From: Malurus cyaneus samueli
Taxonomy: Eukaryota > Chordata > Aves > Passeriformes > Maluridae
Assembly: GCA_009741485.1 (NCBI GenBank)
Contig: CM019217.1
Span: 45,687,814-45,751,813, forward strand
Reading direction: 5' to 3'
DNA length: 64,000 nt
Below, piece by piece: positions 23,901 to 37,016 of the stretch (positions are counted from its first letter, which is position 1; each line of letters starts with the position of its first letter). The translations under genes and the position numbers were made by a program. Under the pieces are notes generated by a model. That model was not told the DNA's origin, did not search any database, and saw nothing but the letters and a program-made list of their open reading frames with translations.

Positions 23901-24544
23901 AAGCATCGGACCACTCTCTCTATCCCTTCAAAAGATGGGTCCCTCTGAGGTGTGTACAAAAATTAGACAATAGATTCGTTGGCTGTGCAGAGCAGTCCCT
24001 TCCAAAGCTTCTGGGATCTGGGAACACTGCCTCTCTGACTGATGAAGCCTTGCAGAAAAGAAGTGAATTCTGAGGTCAGGGTTACCTAAGCTGAGTTGCT
24101 GTGAGTCTGAGTATCTCAGTGCAAAAGGTGCTAGCACTAGACCTGTGGCAGGTGTGCCAATAAGAACATCTTAGTAATGAGTTGTATTTGGAGGAAGTAC
24201 TCTAAATTTACACCAGAAAGATTTCCCTTGTAGGATGCTTTAATCTTTGCTGGGTCTTGCTATACTGAGAATCTCAGGACAAGAATACTGTGTTTTCTTG
24301 TTTGATTTGACTTCCTTAGAGAAAATCCTTATTTGAAGGGAATCTTCAGGCATTACTGTGAGTACTTGCTTAGCAACCTTGTATTAATGGCCTTTCTGAG
24401 CAAAGGTGATCCTGAGTACGAGTATTTTTCTTCCTCCATCATCTCTGGTTTTATGACTCAGCTAGGGATGAAATTGAACACAATTTGCGTAGAATTGCAT
24501 AAGTGGATTACAGCGACACTCCCCAGTATATAAAAATAAATTAA
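20961..24544. other. Unique G+T-rich DNA, no supported feature
   Basis: Several T runs occur (for example near 21000 and 21350). No repeat, RNA gene or exon is recognised. Confidence 0.5.
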
Positions 24545-25300
24545 ATATAACAAGGGCAATGCTGGATTCTGCACTGCAATGGGGCAGCTCTGGTTGGGTG
24601 TAGGGAATGAGATGATGGAAAGCAGCGCTGTGGAAAGGGGCCTGAGGGTCCTGCTCAATGCAAGTTGTATCTGAGTCATGGTGCCCTGGCAGCCAGGAGG
24701 GCCACCCCTGTCCTGGGAGCATCAGTCACAGCATCACCAGCCGGGCAAGGGAGGGGATTGTCCCGCTCTGCTCTGACCTGGGGCAGCCTCACCTCCAGTG
24801 CTGGGGGCAGCTTTGGGTGCCACAGTGTGAGAAAGACATTGAGCTGTTAGAGAGTGTCCAGAGAGGGCAGTGAGGATGGTGAAGGACCTTGAGAAGAAGC
24901 TGAGGTCACTTGGTTTGTTCAGTCTGGAGGAGACTGAGGGGAGACCTCATTGTGGTCATCAGCATCCTCAGGAGGGGCAGGTAATGATTTCCTCTCTTTG
25001 GTGATCTCAGGTGACAGAACCCAAGAGAAAGGCGTGAATTTGTTTCAGGGGATCTTTAGGTTGGATATTAAGAAAAGCTTTTTCATCAAAAGGGTGGTTG
25101 AGCACTGGAACAGGCTCCCCAGGGAAGTGATGACAGCACCAAATTGGTCTGAGTTCAAAAAGCATTTGGACAATACTCTGTGGCACATGGTGTGACTCTT
25201 GGGAATGGTCCGGTGCAGGGCCTGGAGATGGAATTGGTGAGCCTTGTAGCCTCCCTCTAACTCAGGATATTCTGTGATTCTATGAATGATTCTATTGTGT
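24545..25300 (+). mobile_element. CR1 LINE copy A, with 3' end
   Basis: About 755 bp in sense order: ATAACAAGGGCAATGCTGG, CCCTGGCAGCCAGGAGGG, GGGATTGTCCCGCTCTGCTC, AGAGTGTCCAGAGAGGGC, GGAGGAGACTGAGGGGAGAC, the ORF2 C-terminal peptide (RLDIKKSFF, then RVVEHWNRLPREV, ending HMV and a stop at about 25195) and the 3' end CTCAGGATATTCTGTGATTC. The peptide relic is open for 81 codons, so this copy is moderately preserved, yet its 5' part is missing. Positions 24684-24883 are 96% identical to copy B at 31544-31743. Confidence 0.95.
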
Positions 25301-26720
25301 TATACAGCAAAGAACTTTCAAGCTTCAAAAACGCTGCAGCCCCTTTCTTCAGAATTTATTTACCTTTGGCAATTGTGAAGCTGTGTATTTATCTCTGTGT
25401 GATGGCTGCAGAAGTTTCTCTGCCAAAGAGGAAGAACAAGCCTTGAAATCAGCTCGTACAACTTGTATGGCTTTGCCACTGTGTAAGATGTCATCCACTT
25501 GAATTTTCAGGGCACTCATGGTTTTTTGTATTTCTCCAGTTTTTGTATTTCTCCAAGCAGCCTGCTCTATAGCCTCCCTTCCTCTTGAGGAAGCAGAGAT
25601 AAGCAAGAATGCAATGCTGCAACTTGCTGAAGCAAACAGGTTGTGCAATTTGCTAAATGTTCTAAATGGTTGGTAGAGTTATTGAGGAACTGAGTGTGTG
25701 GGGGGAGATATTCCTCATTTTTGATTCAGACTGCATAACACTCTATAATGCATCTGAGCTGGGGAGGCAGAAGGGGTGTTTTCCCAGCTGAATGTTTCAG
25801 CTGCTGCAATAAGGTGTGCAATAACCTTGCTTGTAAGTGAAATGTCCAAGTGAATGTTAGAGGGAGAGGGGGTCCTCTGTGATACTGTTCAGATAGTTGA
25901 GGGTGTGTGCTTGAAGTGTACTTTCATATTAGGCAGTCAAATCATGTGCAAGGATCCTGTTGTCCTAATCTTCTCAGTGGGTTTTCTTATAAACAAATAA
26001 ACAGCATTCTTGCTTTCTGCATCAGCTCTATCATGTACTCTTTAAAGTTAGATATTAGTCTCAAAGGCTTATTTAGCTCCCAGAGCCTGGAGAATAATGT
26101 AATAGTTTGCTCAGAAATAGAGGATATATTGTATTCTCCAACCTTCCCATTACTCTTCCCTCGATAAGGATGTTTCTCTGGGGATAATCTCCCTACATAG
26201 TGTTATTGCCTGACGATGCCTTCCTGCCCTTTTAAAAGATCTATTAGCTAAAGCATCTTAAACTTTCTTTTCTGAGTTTCCATCACAGTTGGGGTAACAT
26301 TATTATGAGACTTCCAGGTGATGTGGATAGGTCAGGTGTGGATGATGGGTACCTGAATTTTGGGGATGGAATCGTAGTTAAATGGATGGACTGTTTTTTT
26401 TTCCTTTTTCTTTTCTATTCTTTCTTTATGTTTCTACACATATGGACACTTAGTAATGCTGTTAGGAAGATCACAAAATTTTTGCTGAGCTTTGGCCCAT
26501 GAATAAAGTTGAAAAGACTGCTTACTCCTGTGGTGAGTAACAGAGTCCTCTGCAGTGCTGGCATACCTTCCCAGCTGTCAAGAGGCATGAAGAAGTGACA
26601 TTTTCCTTGAAGTTTCCAGACTGTCTACCAAAGACTTGAGGGATAGTGTTGCCTCTTCAACATTTCTTTCAAATTCTGAATGTTAGACAGTTTGTAGTTC
26701 ATTATACTCCACCTGGAGCC
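25301..26720. other. Unique DNA with a 17-bp tandem duplication
   Basis: TTTTTGTATTTCTCCAG (25523-25539) is followed directly by a copy differing in the last base (25540-25556). Otherwise nothing is recognised. Confidence 0.6.
25523..25556. repeat. 17-bp tandem duplication
   Basis: Two adjacent 17-bp units differ only at the final base, G versus A. Confidence 0.85.
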
Positions 26721-27095
26721 TGGTAATTGGGGTGCCATGAGGTCTGCACAGGGATGTGTGCTGTTGAGCTCCTTTATCCATGCCCTGGAAGGGGGCTGGA
26801 GCACAGCAGCACCACATTTGCAGATGATCTCTAATTGGAGGGCAGAGCTGCCTGTCCAGGAAGACCTGGGCAAGATAGAGTGGGCTGTCGGGGGCCTTGG
26901 TGCCATTCGACAAGGATCAGTGTTAAGTTCTGCCCACTGGAGGATGAGTCCCAGGCAATGACACAGGCCATGCCCAGGGAGCAGAGCTGTCAGAATGATC
27001 CTGGTGTCCCCATCCTTGGGGAGCTGAGTGTGAGCTGGTCCTGAGCCCTGGCAGTGGAGAAGGCCACTGACATCTCGAGCTGTTGTGACAGCAGG
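26721..27095 (+). mobile_element. Old, diverged CR1 ORF2 relic
   Basis: The order of CR1 blocks is kept though the sequence is worn: GGATGTGTGCTGTTGAGCTC, CTTTATCCATGCCCTGGAAG, CATTTGCAGATGATCTC, TCGACAAGGATCAGTG, GGATGAGTCCCAGGCAATG. These correspond to the region after the reverse-transcriptase core. It lacks the 3' end. A 172-codon frame on the opposite strand (26625-27143) is an antisense shadow. Confidence 0.7.
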
Positions 27096-30000
27096 CAATG
27101 AAAGGTCATTGGGTTTTCTCATGTCTCCTGCCCCACAGTGCACGTGTCCCCTCTCCCTTTGCTGCCTCTGATGGGCAGTGTCAATTGTCCCAGGGTAAGA
27201 ATACCAGGTGGGAATTGTCCTAAGAGCACCAGGTGGGAATTGCAGGGGGCACTGTCAGGATGCTCAGATAATTAAGGCATTGCAGAGATGGGGAAGCTGT
27301 GAGTGACTGACTGGTACACAACAGCCTCCCCAAGGGTTTAAAATGCTGCTGAAGACTGAGCTAACTGTGCAAACTGGTCTTCCAAGTTGCAGGCAGCTTC
27401 CAAGTGTATTCCCCACCCTGACAGTGATGCCTGCAGGGTACATCCACACTGAAGATGGGTAACGCTCAGAAAGATGAGGATCACTCACTTTTGGATGGGT
27501 GAGTAAAAGCAAGCTCTAAGATCTGGTCACATACAGTGAAGTATGCTCCAGAGATGCTTTGTTATTGTGACTTCTGCAGGGCCAAAGACTGCAAATCTGT
27601 ACATTTCTAGCTAAACCTGCTTATTTTATAACCCTTCAGAATATTATATACTGCATTGGCAATATTTAGATACTATATTAGCCATAAGTCTTATAATGCT
27701 CATAATCAGTGTCAGATTTCTTGCACTCTGCCTGAGAATCTTCTCTCTATTTCTCTGCTACTGCTGTGTAAGAGCAGGTGAAGTGAGGTGATATCCCCCT
27801 CTCCCACCTGATGGGCTATAGGCCCTGTGATAGGGTTGCTAAAGGAGCATTCCTGTTTAGGTAAAACTTCCTCATATCATGTCTTCAGAGGCAACTATCC
27901 TGGAGGAGCAAATTTGTTTCCAGATCAATTCACTGTGACTTGTTTCTGTTGCTGCCCTTAAATTAATCTTACCCTTAATTAGTCTATTCATGACGTAATA
28001 AATTGGAGAATCGTTAATATTATACTTGTGGCCAATATATTAATTTCTATTTTGTGATTCCAGTATCTCTTCTCCCCCTCAAGCAGTGCCAGAAGTTGAA
28101 GCTGTTTTCTTGAAGCTATAATTCAGTTTTGTTTAATACATTCCTGCAATGTATTAAAAAAGCTTTTGTAGCTCAGTATCAATGCATCTATGGGGGGGTC
28201 CTCAGACACCTCTTATCCATTAGTTTTGGCAGTATGGTACAGAATCTGTGTTTTAAGGCACATGTAACAAACATAGGCAAATTTCAGCTCTGTATAAAAA
28301 TATTCTCTTCTTAAGCAATAGCCATAGATTTTTAATGCATTACAGACCTAAAAATGTCATTTTCAAATATGAAGAAGGGATCTGCCTATTTTTTTCTTTT
28401 TTTGAGGGACAATTATTCATTACTTGGCTCTGAATATCAGATAAGACTAATTTCTGGCGCATGACTTTTTGAGGGTTTTGTATTGCAGAAGAGCCTGCAA
28501 TTCCTCAACACCCTCTCCATTCTCTGCAAACATTTAGAACAGCTATTTTCTCCTTCAGATGACAATTTTCATTTCAAGCAGGCTACAAGAGGTCATTTAG
28601 CTAATTTATGTGGAGATGAGGGAGGGTTGGTGGCACAGGCTTGAGAAATCGGGGAGATATGCAGCAAATAAGACTGCAAAAATAGTTGATGAAGTGCCAT
28701 TGCTGTCAGCATTTGCAACTGTAGATTAAGGTGTTCACATCCTAATTTAGCCTTGTGCTTGAGGCACACCATTAACCTCCTGACAGCTAGCAAAGTGCAT
28801 GCACTATGGATCACCTGATCCGTTTTTTTCTTCCAAATGTTGACTGTTTAAGTGCTGCAGAAGTGTTAAAACTCTCTGGCCACAGGCTCCTGTTCTAATT
28901 TTAAACCAGAGTGATTATGTAGAGATATGGAGCTGATGCTATTGAAAGGGACAGCATGTTGTCTCTGAAATACAGACAGTGTTCCCAACTATTGTCACAC
29001 ACATCAACAGCCTGGCTTCTCCTCTCCAAGCTGTGTGTTTCAGCAAATTCCAGAATAATAAAAATTCAGACCATGTTATCTTCTATGAGTAATTCTCCTG
29101 CTTATGCAATGTTATTCCAGGAACTGTACTCTGCCAATGCCAACAATTGGCACAGATTTTGTTCCAACTCTTGCCCTGCTTTTAAACAGATTTTAGCTAT
29201 CGCAGTGGGTTAAGCTGTGTGGGCTATTTGTTTTTCTGTGACAGTTATGTGTTAAATTTGATATTTGAAAGATAGCTCCTGTTACAAACCTTGCATGTAT
29301 TCATCTTGATATGGGATGAATAAGAGCAGAATAATTTTCTCATGCTATGCATAAGTCATGCAGATTCTCTGAAATGTTTTGGGTATGTCCAAATCTAGCC
29401 AATAAATTGCTTTCTTAAAGTTATCCTAAATCCTCAGATTTGATGGGCAGTCAATGAGAGATCCCAAAATCTGGTTCAGTAAGGCACAGTAGAGAAATAA
29501 CAGCTCTGGGCTGTTCTGTACCCAGGTGACTGTGGCAGTACCTTTCCTCCTCTTCAGCTTGTTGCAAATTGATCCCAGAGCTGGCATTTTGTTTAAAATG
29601 GCCAGAGAAACGCTTCCAGTGGGATTCACTATATGAACAGGTTAGCTTCATATCCCTATTTCTGGATTTCTTTCTATTCCCTTCTAAGTTGCAGAGGTTT
29701 TCACAATGCTTTGAGCCTGGCAGTATTTCTCTGGGTGGGAAGAAAATATTGTCCTGTTTTCATTGCTCTATCTTGAACTTGCTGAAGTTTTAGCAGCCTC
29801 CTGCTGTGGAAGAGGTTTTCTGCTGAGATGCACACTGGTACAGATGTGTTAAGTGTAGCATTGCTTCCTTCTCTTCTGCGAGCCCTTTTCCCTGCCCTAC
29901 AGCACAATAAATGTTTGCTAGTGCATAAAACTTCTCACTTCCATGAGGCTCCTGGTTTTTATTGGGGATCTTGCTATCTTTACAAGAAAAGATTAAGCTA

Positions 30001-31140
30001 ACTGGTCAGTGCCTTGGATTCCCTGATCCTTTGTGTTTGATTAGTGACTAGTGAGTTCTGGGAAGGTGAATGAAAATCCACGTATCCACGCTGGTGATTT
30101 TTTTCAGCTTGTGAGTTGTGTTCAGGCTGGGCACAGCTGCTGAAGGCTTGTTTTAGAGTTTGGGGTCCATGAGGGAGTTAAATCGCTGCCCTCACGGAAT
30201 GAGTCACCTCCTAACTGGGTGAATCACCCAAAACCAGTGAGTGTTTGAGTCATGCCTCAACTGGGTGCTGACAGCTCTACCATGGGGAGATGGTCCCTGC
30301 CCAGGGTGCCAGGGCTGTGGTTCACAGGCTGAAACTCCTGTGTGTTTTTGGCAAAGGACACTGTGAGCGTGGGTATTTCTGCATATCAAAGAAGTGTGAT
30401 TACATGTGTCATCTCTTGGAACTGGGTGTGCAAACACATGGGAAAAGAAGAAAAAACCTTCCACAGGTTTTTCTCCTGGACAATGACTCAGGAACCGCTA
30501 GCAGGATGGAATGATTCTTCCATGAGTGGGAACAGTGGAAAATGGTGTCATTGCTGGTTTTCCACTATATTTTCTTTACCATCATCTTCTCCTTCAGACA
30601 TGTGGGCTGTTAAGGGTGCTTGAGAAAGACTGGCAATCTCTGAGTACACTTTGGCTAATTCTCAAGCTGTGCTATTCACAGTGCCATTATCCTGAGCTGT
30701 GCTAGGGTTACCCTTATTTTCCAAAAAAATATTGTTTCTGGTGATCTCTGCACAGAGGTGACAGCAAGGCAAGAGGGCTCACACACAGATCTATAGATGT
30801 TTCTCCTAGTCCTTTACAAGACTACAGGGGCCTGATGAAGGACAGTCAGTGTTCTAATATCATATGTTTGTGTCCTGCCTTCTGCAGTGGAAGGAGTTTG
30901 TGCTCTTAAGAAAGATGTATTTTCCCCCTCTATCTTCACCTATCTCAGTGTTCCTTGATATTGAACCATCATTGAAAGCTCCTTTGAATAAACATGCAAA
31001 CAAATGGCATTGTTATTTCATGATCCAGAGTCTGAAAGAGTGCTAGTCTTCTACCATTACAGTGACTTTTGGTTTGAGGTGGAAATCAGAAAGCTCCAAA
31101 TTCCCTTACTGACTTTACAGATTGTAGCAGATGGCATGTA
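27096..31140. other. Unique DNA, no gene recognised
   Basis: Repeated CACCAGGTGGGAATTG-like units lie near 27205-27245. A TAATTA-rich stretch with a CRE-like TGACGTAA lies at 27955-28060. Short overlapping open frames near 30290-30623 have no recognisable content. Confidence 0.5.
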
Positions 31141-31765
31141 ATGGTTGGGCACGAAGGATTAGAGTGAATGGGGTGACACCAGGCTCATGACAGTCACTGG
31201 TGGGATTCTGCAGGGCTCCATGCTCATCCCAGTTCTCTTCAACATCTTCATTAATAACTTGGATGGGGGACTCAAATGAATACTAAATTTGCCAATGACA
31301 CCGAACTGGGAAGGGCTGTCGACTCTGTTAAGGACACAGAGGCCCTGCAGAGAGACCTTGATGAATTAGAGAGATGGGCCATCACCAGCAATATGATGTT
31401 CAACTAGGGAAAGTGCCAGATTCAGAACCTGGAATGGCGACCCTGAATGTATGGACAGACTGAGGAATGACAGGCTGGAGAGCAGCACTGCAGAAAGGGA
31501 CCTGGGGGTCCTGGTCAATGCAAATTGAACATGAATCATTGTACCCTGGCAGCCAGGAGGGCCACCCCTGTCCTGGGAGCATCAGTCACAGCAGCACCAG
31601 CCGGGCAAGGGAGGGGATTGTCCCGCTCTGCTCTGACCTGGGGCAGCCTCACCCCGAGTGCTGGGGGCTGCTTTTGGTGCCACAGTGTAAGAAAGACACT
31701 GAGCTGTTAGAGAGTGTCCAGAGAGGGCAGTGAGGATGGTTAAGAGTCTGGAGAAAAAGCTATAT
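31141..31765 (+). mobile_element. CR1 LINE copy B, lacking its 3' end
   Basis: Sense-strand CR1 from GACAGTCACTGGTGGGATTC and CAACATCTTCATTAATAAC through AGAGATGGGCCATCACCAG and GGGACCTGGGGGTCCTGGTC to AGAGTGTCCAGAGAGGGC. The match ends near AAAGCTATATGGG, so the ORF2 C terminus and the 3' tail are absent. This is unusual because CR1 inserts from its 3' end; a later deletion or rearrangement is implied. It shares a near-identical 200-bp block with copy A. Confidence 0.93.
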
Positions 31766-32651
31766 GGGTACTAAAATGTACTGTTTATATAACAGTCTAT
31801 GCACAGACATCTCAATATATTCAGTTCCACGTGTGGCCAGCATTTCTTATTAAAACTCCATGCACAGCACCTTTCAGGATGTCATCCTCTGCTTAGAAGT
31901 AGCAGGCATTACCATGAGTTTCTGTAAGCACTTATTCAGGAGAATTCCACCCTGCACATTCCAACCTGGAAATCAGTAAAATACCAGCTCAAATGAAGCA
32001 TGGCCATGGCTCAGATTGTAGGCTAGAAAGAAGATTCATGTCAGTTTTTCCCAATGGATCCTTCCTGAAAAAAGAAAAATTCTGAATTTTTCTGGAATGC
32101 TGTTCCTATTCTGTATTTTTTCACATTCAACGACTTTGTTATGCTTCTAGCTGCTCTGTTACATGGATTTCTGCTCTGCTTTTGTGGGACACTGATGTGT
32201 TTACTGAGGAGGTGGTGTTAGGAATTCTTCAGGCTGTGGTGTGTCAGGTAATAGTTTTACAGTGGTTTTGAAGCTCAATCCCTAATGTTGCTTTTGGTCA
32301 GGTAGGCAAACAGAATCTTAGATTACAATGAGTATAAAGAGAATATTGCTAAGCTTTGGTACGGCAGAGTTTGTTAGTTTTCATTTTAGTGATCCTCTCA
32401 TCAATCCATAAGGCTAATGTGGATGTTCTTGGTCCCCATTAACTTGTCAATGCATCAGTGTCAACCCAAGAAAAGCCTCTCCAGCCTGTTCCTGACACTA
32501 CTGAGTAGTGCTGCCTCTCTCCAGTCTTTATGGGCTTGCACTGAGAGGCAGCATTGAAAGATGGTTTTTTAATGAAGGTTTTGTCTAATCTGCATGGTAC
32601 AAAATCCTGTCTCCATGTGCTGCTGTGTGCTGGTGTACATGTGTGCCAGTT

Positions 32652-32669
32652 ATGTGTGTGTGTGTGTGT
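32652..32669. repeat. (TG)n microsatellite
   Basis: About nine TG units, flanked by other TGTGTG-rich sequence on both sides. Confidence 0.85.
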
Positions 32670-35600
32670 ATTCATGTGCAGGTACCACCCTGGGCCTGCT
32701 GACCTGAAACATCTCAATGACAAAAGCCATTTCCATGCCACTTTACAAAATATGTGTGTGTCTTTTGCTTCACTTATCACCACCTTAATATATGTTTTAG
32801 CATACCTGAAAGCCCATCAGCTACAAGTATTTATTCTCCTTAAATGCCTATCTAGCAATGTTCTACCTATTTGAGATTTTTATTAATTGTTTGAACAACA
32901 CCCCTGAGTCTGAGATAAGGCAAGGTCCCACTGAGACATGCACTGTGTAAATACATAGTAAAAATCCCTGCTTTGATGAGTTCCAGTATAAACTGTATTC
33001 CTTTGATCAGCAATACACGATGGACTACTGTGCCAATCCTGGTCTGCTCTGCAGCTCTCAGGCTTCTCATTTATCCTCTATTTGATCCTGTAAATTGCAG
33101 AATGGAGGCCAAGATTGACAAGGTGGCTGAGGTGGGAGGAAGGAGAGAAGCAGAGTGGAAATAAGAGCAACAAAAATGATGGAGTAGTTTTTATAACTGA
33201 GCAGTGGCTAAACATTTGAAAAGTGACCGGAGATATGATAGGTACACTATAATGCATTATATGGTGAATGAAAGCAAGAGTGGGATGTTGCCTCTTCCAG
33301 CAGTAGAATTTCAAGGTATTGTGGTAACCTGGTAGGTGACCAGTAGGTAAAATTTAAGGGAGAGTTAAAGGAGATAATAATCTGTCATGCAACAGGTAGT
33401 TAAGCTGTTAATGTACTTGCCACATGATGCTGGACATGCTGAGAGCTTATATGGGCTCAAAGTGTGAATGGACAAATTAATGCAATAAAAAGGAGATTAA
33501 ACGGACATTGCAGAAGATTAAACAGACATGTTTCCTCTGGCACAGCATTGGGAAACAAATTTCCAGTGGGCCAGGAACTAAGAACTTTGCTCTCCAGTTT
33601 TAACCCTTTATGTTTGCAAATATCCAAATCTGGCTACCCTCTGTCACGGACCATTAGTCCTTGTTGTGACATGGCACATCTTAGTGTTTTTATCATTCTG
33701 TGCTTTTGTTTTTGTCATCATCTTCTTGGGCAAGTCTGTTACGCTAATGTAAAGGTAGCCTCTAGACTTTATTACTGGTAAATGTGCCAAAATGTTTTGG
33801 TTTGTGAGCAAACACTGGCCTTTATTGCCCTTTCCAACACACAGGTGGTCATTTCTGTAAATGAGCCATTGTTCTTGGGCAGCTTGTCATGGCCAAACTC
33901 CTAAAGTAGGTTGCCATGTTCCTAGTGTGCTATCCAGCTGGACCTGATCCCTCAACTATTTTCAAATGCTATCTCCTGTTGACATTTCTAACATCTGCTG
34001 GTCCAGGGAGGTGCTGTTTCCCCTGCGCTGAATTCAAACTACTTCAAAGGTCTAGAAGGTCCTATAACAAGGCTGGAAACAAATGAAGCTAAAAAAAGGC
34101 TAAAAGCGGATATAGAAATAAAGTCTAGTTGTGCATAAATGTGCTGATAACTTTGGCAATAGATGGTTTATAGTGGTAAAGGCATCAAGGTCATGGAAGG
34201 CCAGAATAAAGGAACATTGCATGGATGTAAGACGGATTCCCAGCCTGTCTCTTTTGGGCCCACTGAGGTAAATAAAGGGGTGCATGCAGATTTCATTCCC
34301 AGTGCCAAGCAGCTGGATATCTGGATGCCTCTGAAGGAGAGGCTATCTCAGTTGACATAGCAGCCCTGTGAAGTCATCTTACTGCTGTGCTTCTCTCTTA
34401 TGGGCCTGCCATGCTTGCTTCTTTTTTTCTAAATTCCATGTATTTTTGACAAGTTATCACTATTTTTGCACAAGGTGCAGATGTGGAAGGTTACACAGAA
34501 ATCAGGTAATAATCTAGAGAAAGATGCAGGAATATAAATAGTACAAACCCTTTTCATGAAAGCAATATGTGTACTGTGCACTGAAAAATATTCTGCATCC
34601 GGAATATCTTTTCTTCTTTGAGACCCAATGGGTAACTTTGATGAGCAACAGTACATGTAGAGACAGTAAAATCATCACAGCTGTCAGTTAAGCCTACATT
34701 AATGTGTCTTGAAAGAGTGATTAATGGGTTTTGACAATATCATTGCATTTCATATTTAATCAGATTATGCATCTGTTAGGAATGGTGCACTCCTAACATC
34801 TGCAGTCAGAGCCCATGATCTGCATCCAGATCATTGTTTTGGCAGGAGCATGAAGCACGGTCTGTGGTGGACCTTTGGCAAGTTAAAGCTACGTGCTGTC
34901 TAGTGTGCTTTTAAAATTGTGCATATATGTGTCTGTATGCTCACAGGCTCCTTTCCTGGTGAAAATCCCAACATGGCAAAGCATGGAGCCTGAAGACAAA
35001 ATAAATTGAATCTTCTACTAAAGGGGAGGGGTGGTGTAATGCAGTGTTAGCAGACACATATCAGTATCTGTGTGCCTAAGGCTTGGCTCCCAGCTCTGCT
35101 CGGTGCTTCCTTGTGACTTCTCTCAAGCTGGCTCCACTCCAGCCATAAGGGTTTGCCCCAATTTCCTCTGAACCTTGTCCTCATCTCTAATTTGGTGGGC
35201 AGTGGTTTTAGATATTGTGGGGCTGTGGAAGGACGGGGGCAACATCAGGTGCTACAGTAGTGGAGGTTTATGTGGCCTACAGAAATATCAAGGGTTGTGA
35301 TTTGAAGATGATCCTACACCTGAAGTTCTTAAAATACATGGCAGTTCCTGCTTGGAATTTCATGGAACAAACAGATGTGTTTTGGCTGAAGGCTGTCCCA
35401 ACACTTAGCTTTATTATCTTTTCAAATAATTCTGCTTTGAATTCCTTCTGAAACAAAACAAACTGCCTTGGCTATCAAAAACACTCCCCAAGTAGACAAC
35501 CTGAGCATAGTAATACAAATACGCATTGTCCAAGAATTTTTAAAAAATCCATAACAGACTATCTTTCTTTGGTACATACGCATGCATGACCTCCCCAAAT

Positions 35601-36982
35601 CCTATCAGAAATTTAATTCTGGGCTGTCCTGCTATGCTGTGCAGTGACTGTGTATAAAGTAGCCCTGGTTGGTCAGGAGCAGGAGGGGAAAGGTAGTGGA
35701 ACTGAACATGGAATGCACAAAAGAGTGCGCATAATGATTTTGGTTTCCCTAGGCACCCAACAAGAGCAGTGACTGAGCAGTACCCTGACATCAATTTGGG
35801 GGATGTAGCAGGAAGTAAGCTGTGCTCTGGAGTGAAATTAATTACTGGCATTCACACAGTGGGGAGTGATAATGATTCTGACCAGCCTCATTCTCTCATC
35901 TTTGCAGATAGGGCTTAAAGTGGACTATAAAAGTACACTCCAGGGTGAGTGTGAGCAGGAGCTAAGAGTGAGCCTTTCTTATCAGTGAGACACTGCCTGT
36001 CTAGGATTTGTTGGACTGTCACCATTGTTCCATGAATGATGCCCCTCTGGTAATCTGCAGAGCAAACACCTCCACCCCAGAGCGTGTGGAAGCTTCAAGG
36101 GAGCTGCAGCTTTCTTAGGGAAAGATGAATTCTAGTTTCACCTCACTCATTTCTTCTTCTTGTCAGTGACTTCATGGTATGCAGGATCTTAAGCAGTCTC
36201 GCTCTTCTTTTGGAGGATGAGGTCCCTGCTTTGACAGACTGAGAAGAATTAATTTTCCATTTAAATACCAGCTGTCACCCCAGACTGGTTGCATGACCAT
36301 CTACATCTGCAGGGCAATTTTCTTTTCAGAAAAACAAGTCATCTTATTTGCTATGTGAATCTCTAAAATGGGGGATTATTGTTTTTAAAATAAACAATAA
36401 GAAGTTTAAAGATATTCCAGTCAACAAATAAAAATAACAGCCTATAATTCCCTTGTCGTGACTATTGTAAAAAGCAGTATTTTATCAGACAGGCTTATGT
36501 AATCTCTTGGTATCTATATGGCTTCAGATGTGTCAAAAGGTGTCCAAATGTCCATGATCAGATGCAGGGAGATGCTCTGAGGAATAATTACACACTGGCA
36601 CAACAAAAACATATCAGTGATTCATAATTTTATTAGATAAATCACCAGTCTTAATACTTGTGGAGAGGATTATAATTGTTTGTTCAAAAACATTGTCTCC
36701 AAAATGGTCTTAAGGCTTTATTCCATGTTTCAGTACTTACTGTTGTACTCTGGTTATGCAGCAAGTTTGGAGCCCTGATGTGGGAGAACCTGTTTTCATC
36801 TGATGTGGAAAATCTGCGTGCTAGAGTGAATTATTAGTCCAAACTGGAAAGACACAAAACAAAGGCATTGCTGAAGAAAGAAGCAGGATGAGGTTTCTGG
36901 TTGGAGGAAATCATCCCTGTCCAGGAAAGCATGTGAATACCTATGTCTGTACTCTCAAGCAAGGAGCAAGGCAAGCACTTAC

Positions 36983-37016
36983 AGAAATAGTTTCCTAACA
37001 GAAATTGTTTCCTAAC
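36983..37016. repeat. 17-bp tandem duplication
   Basis: AGAAATAGTTTCCTAAC is followed directly by AGAAATTGTTTCCTAAC, one base different. Confidence 0.9.

Noticed and set aside
26625..27143. A 172-codon open frame on the minus strand
   Set aside because: It is antisense to the old CR1 relic at 26721-27095.
33642..33671. TGTCAC and GTGACA inverted repeat, considered as LTR ends
   Set aside because: The arms are only 30 bp apart overall and no LTR motifs lie between or beside them.
35080..35205. Possible third MIR relic
   Set aside because: Only scattered words (CCCAATTTCCTC, TCATCTCTAA) resemble MIR; too weak to call by eye.
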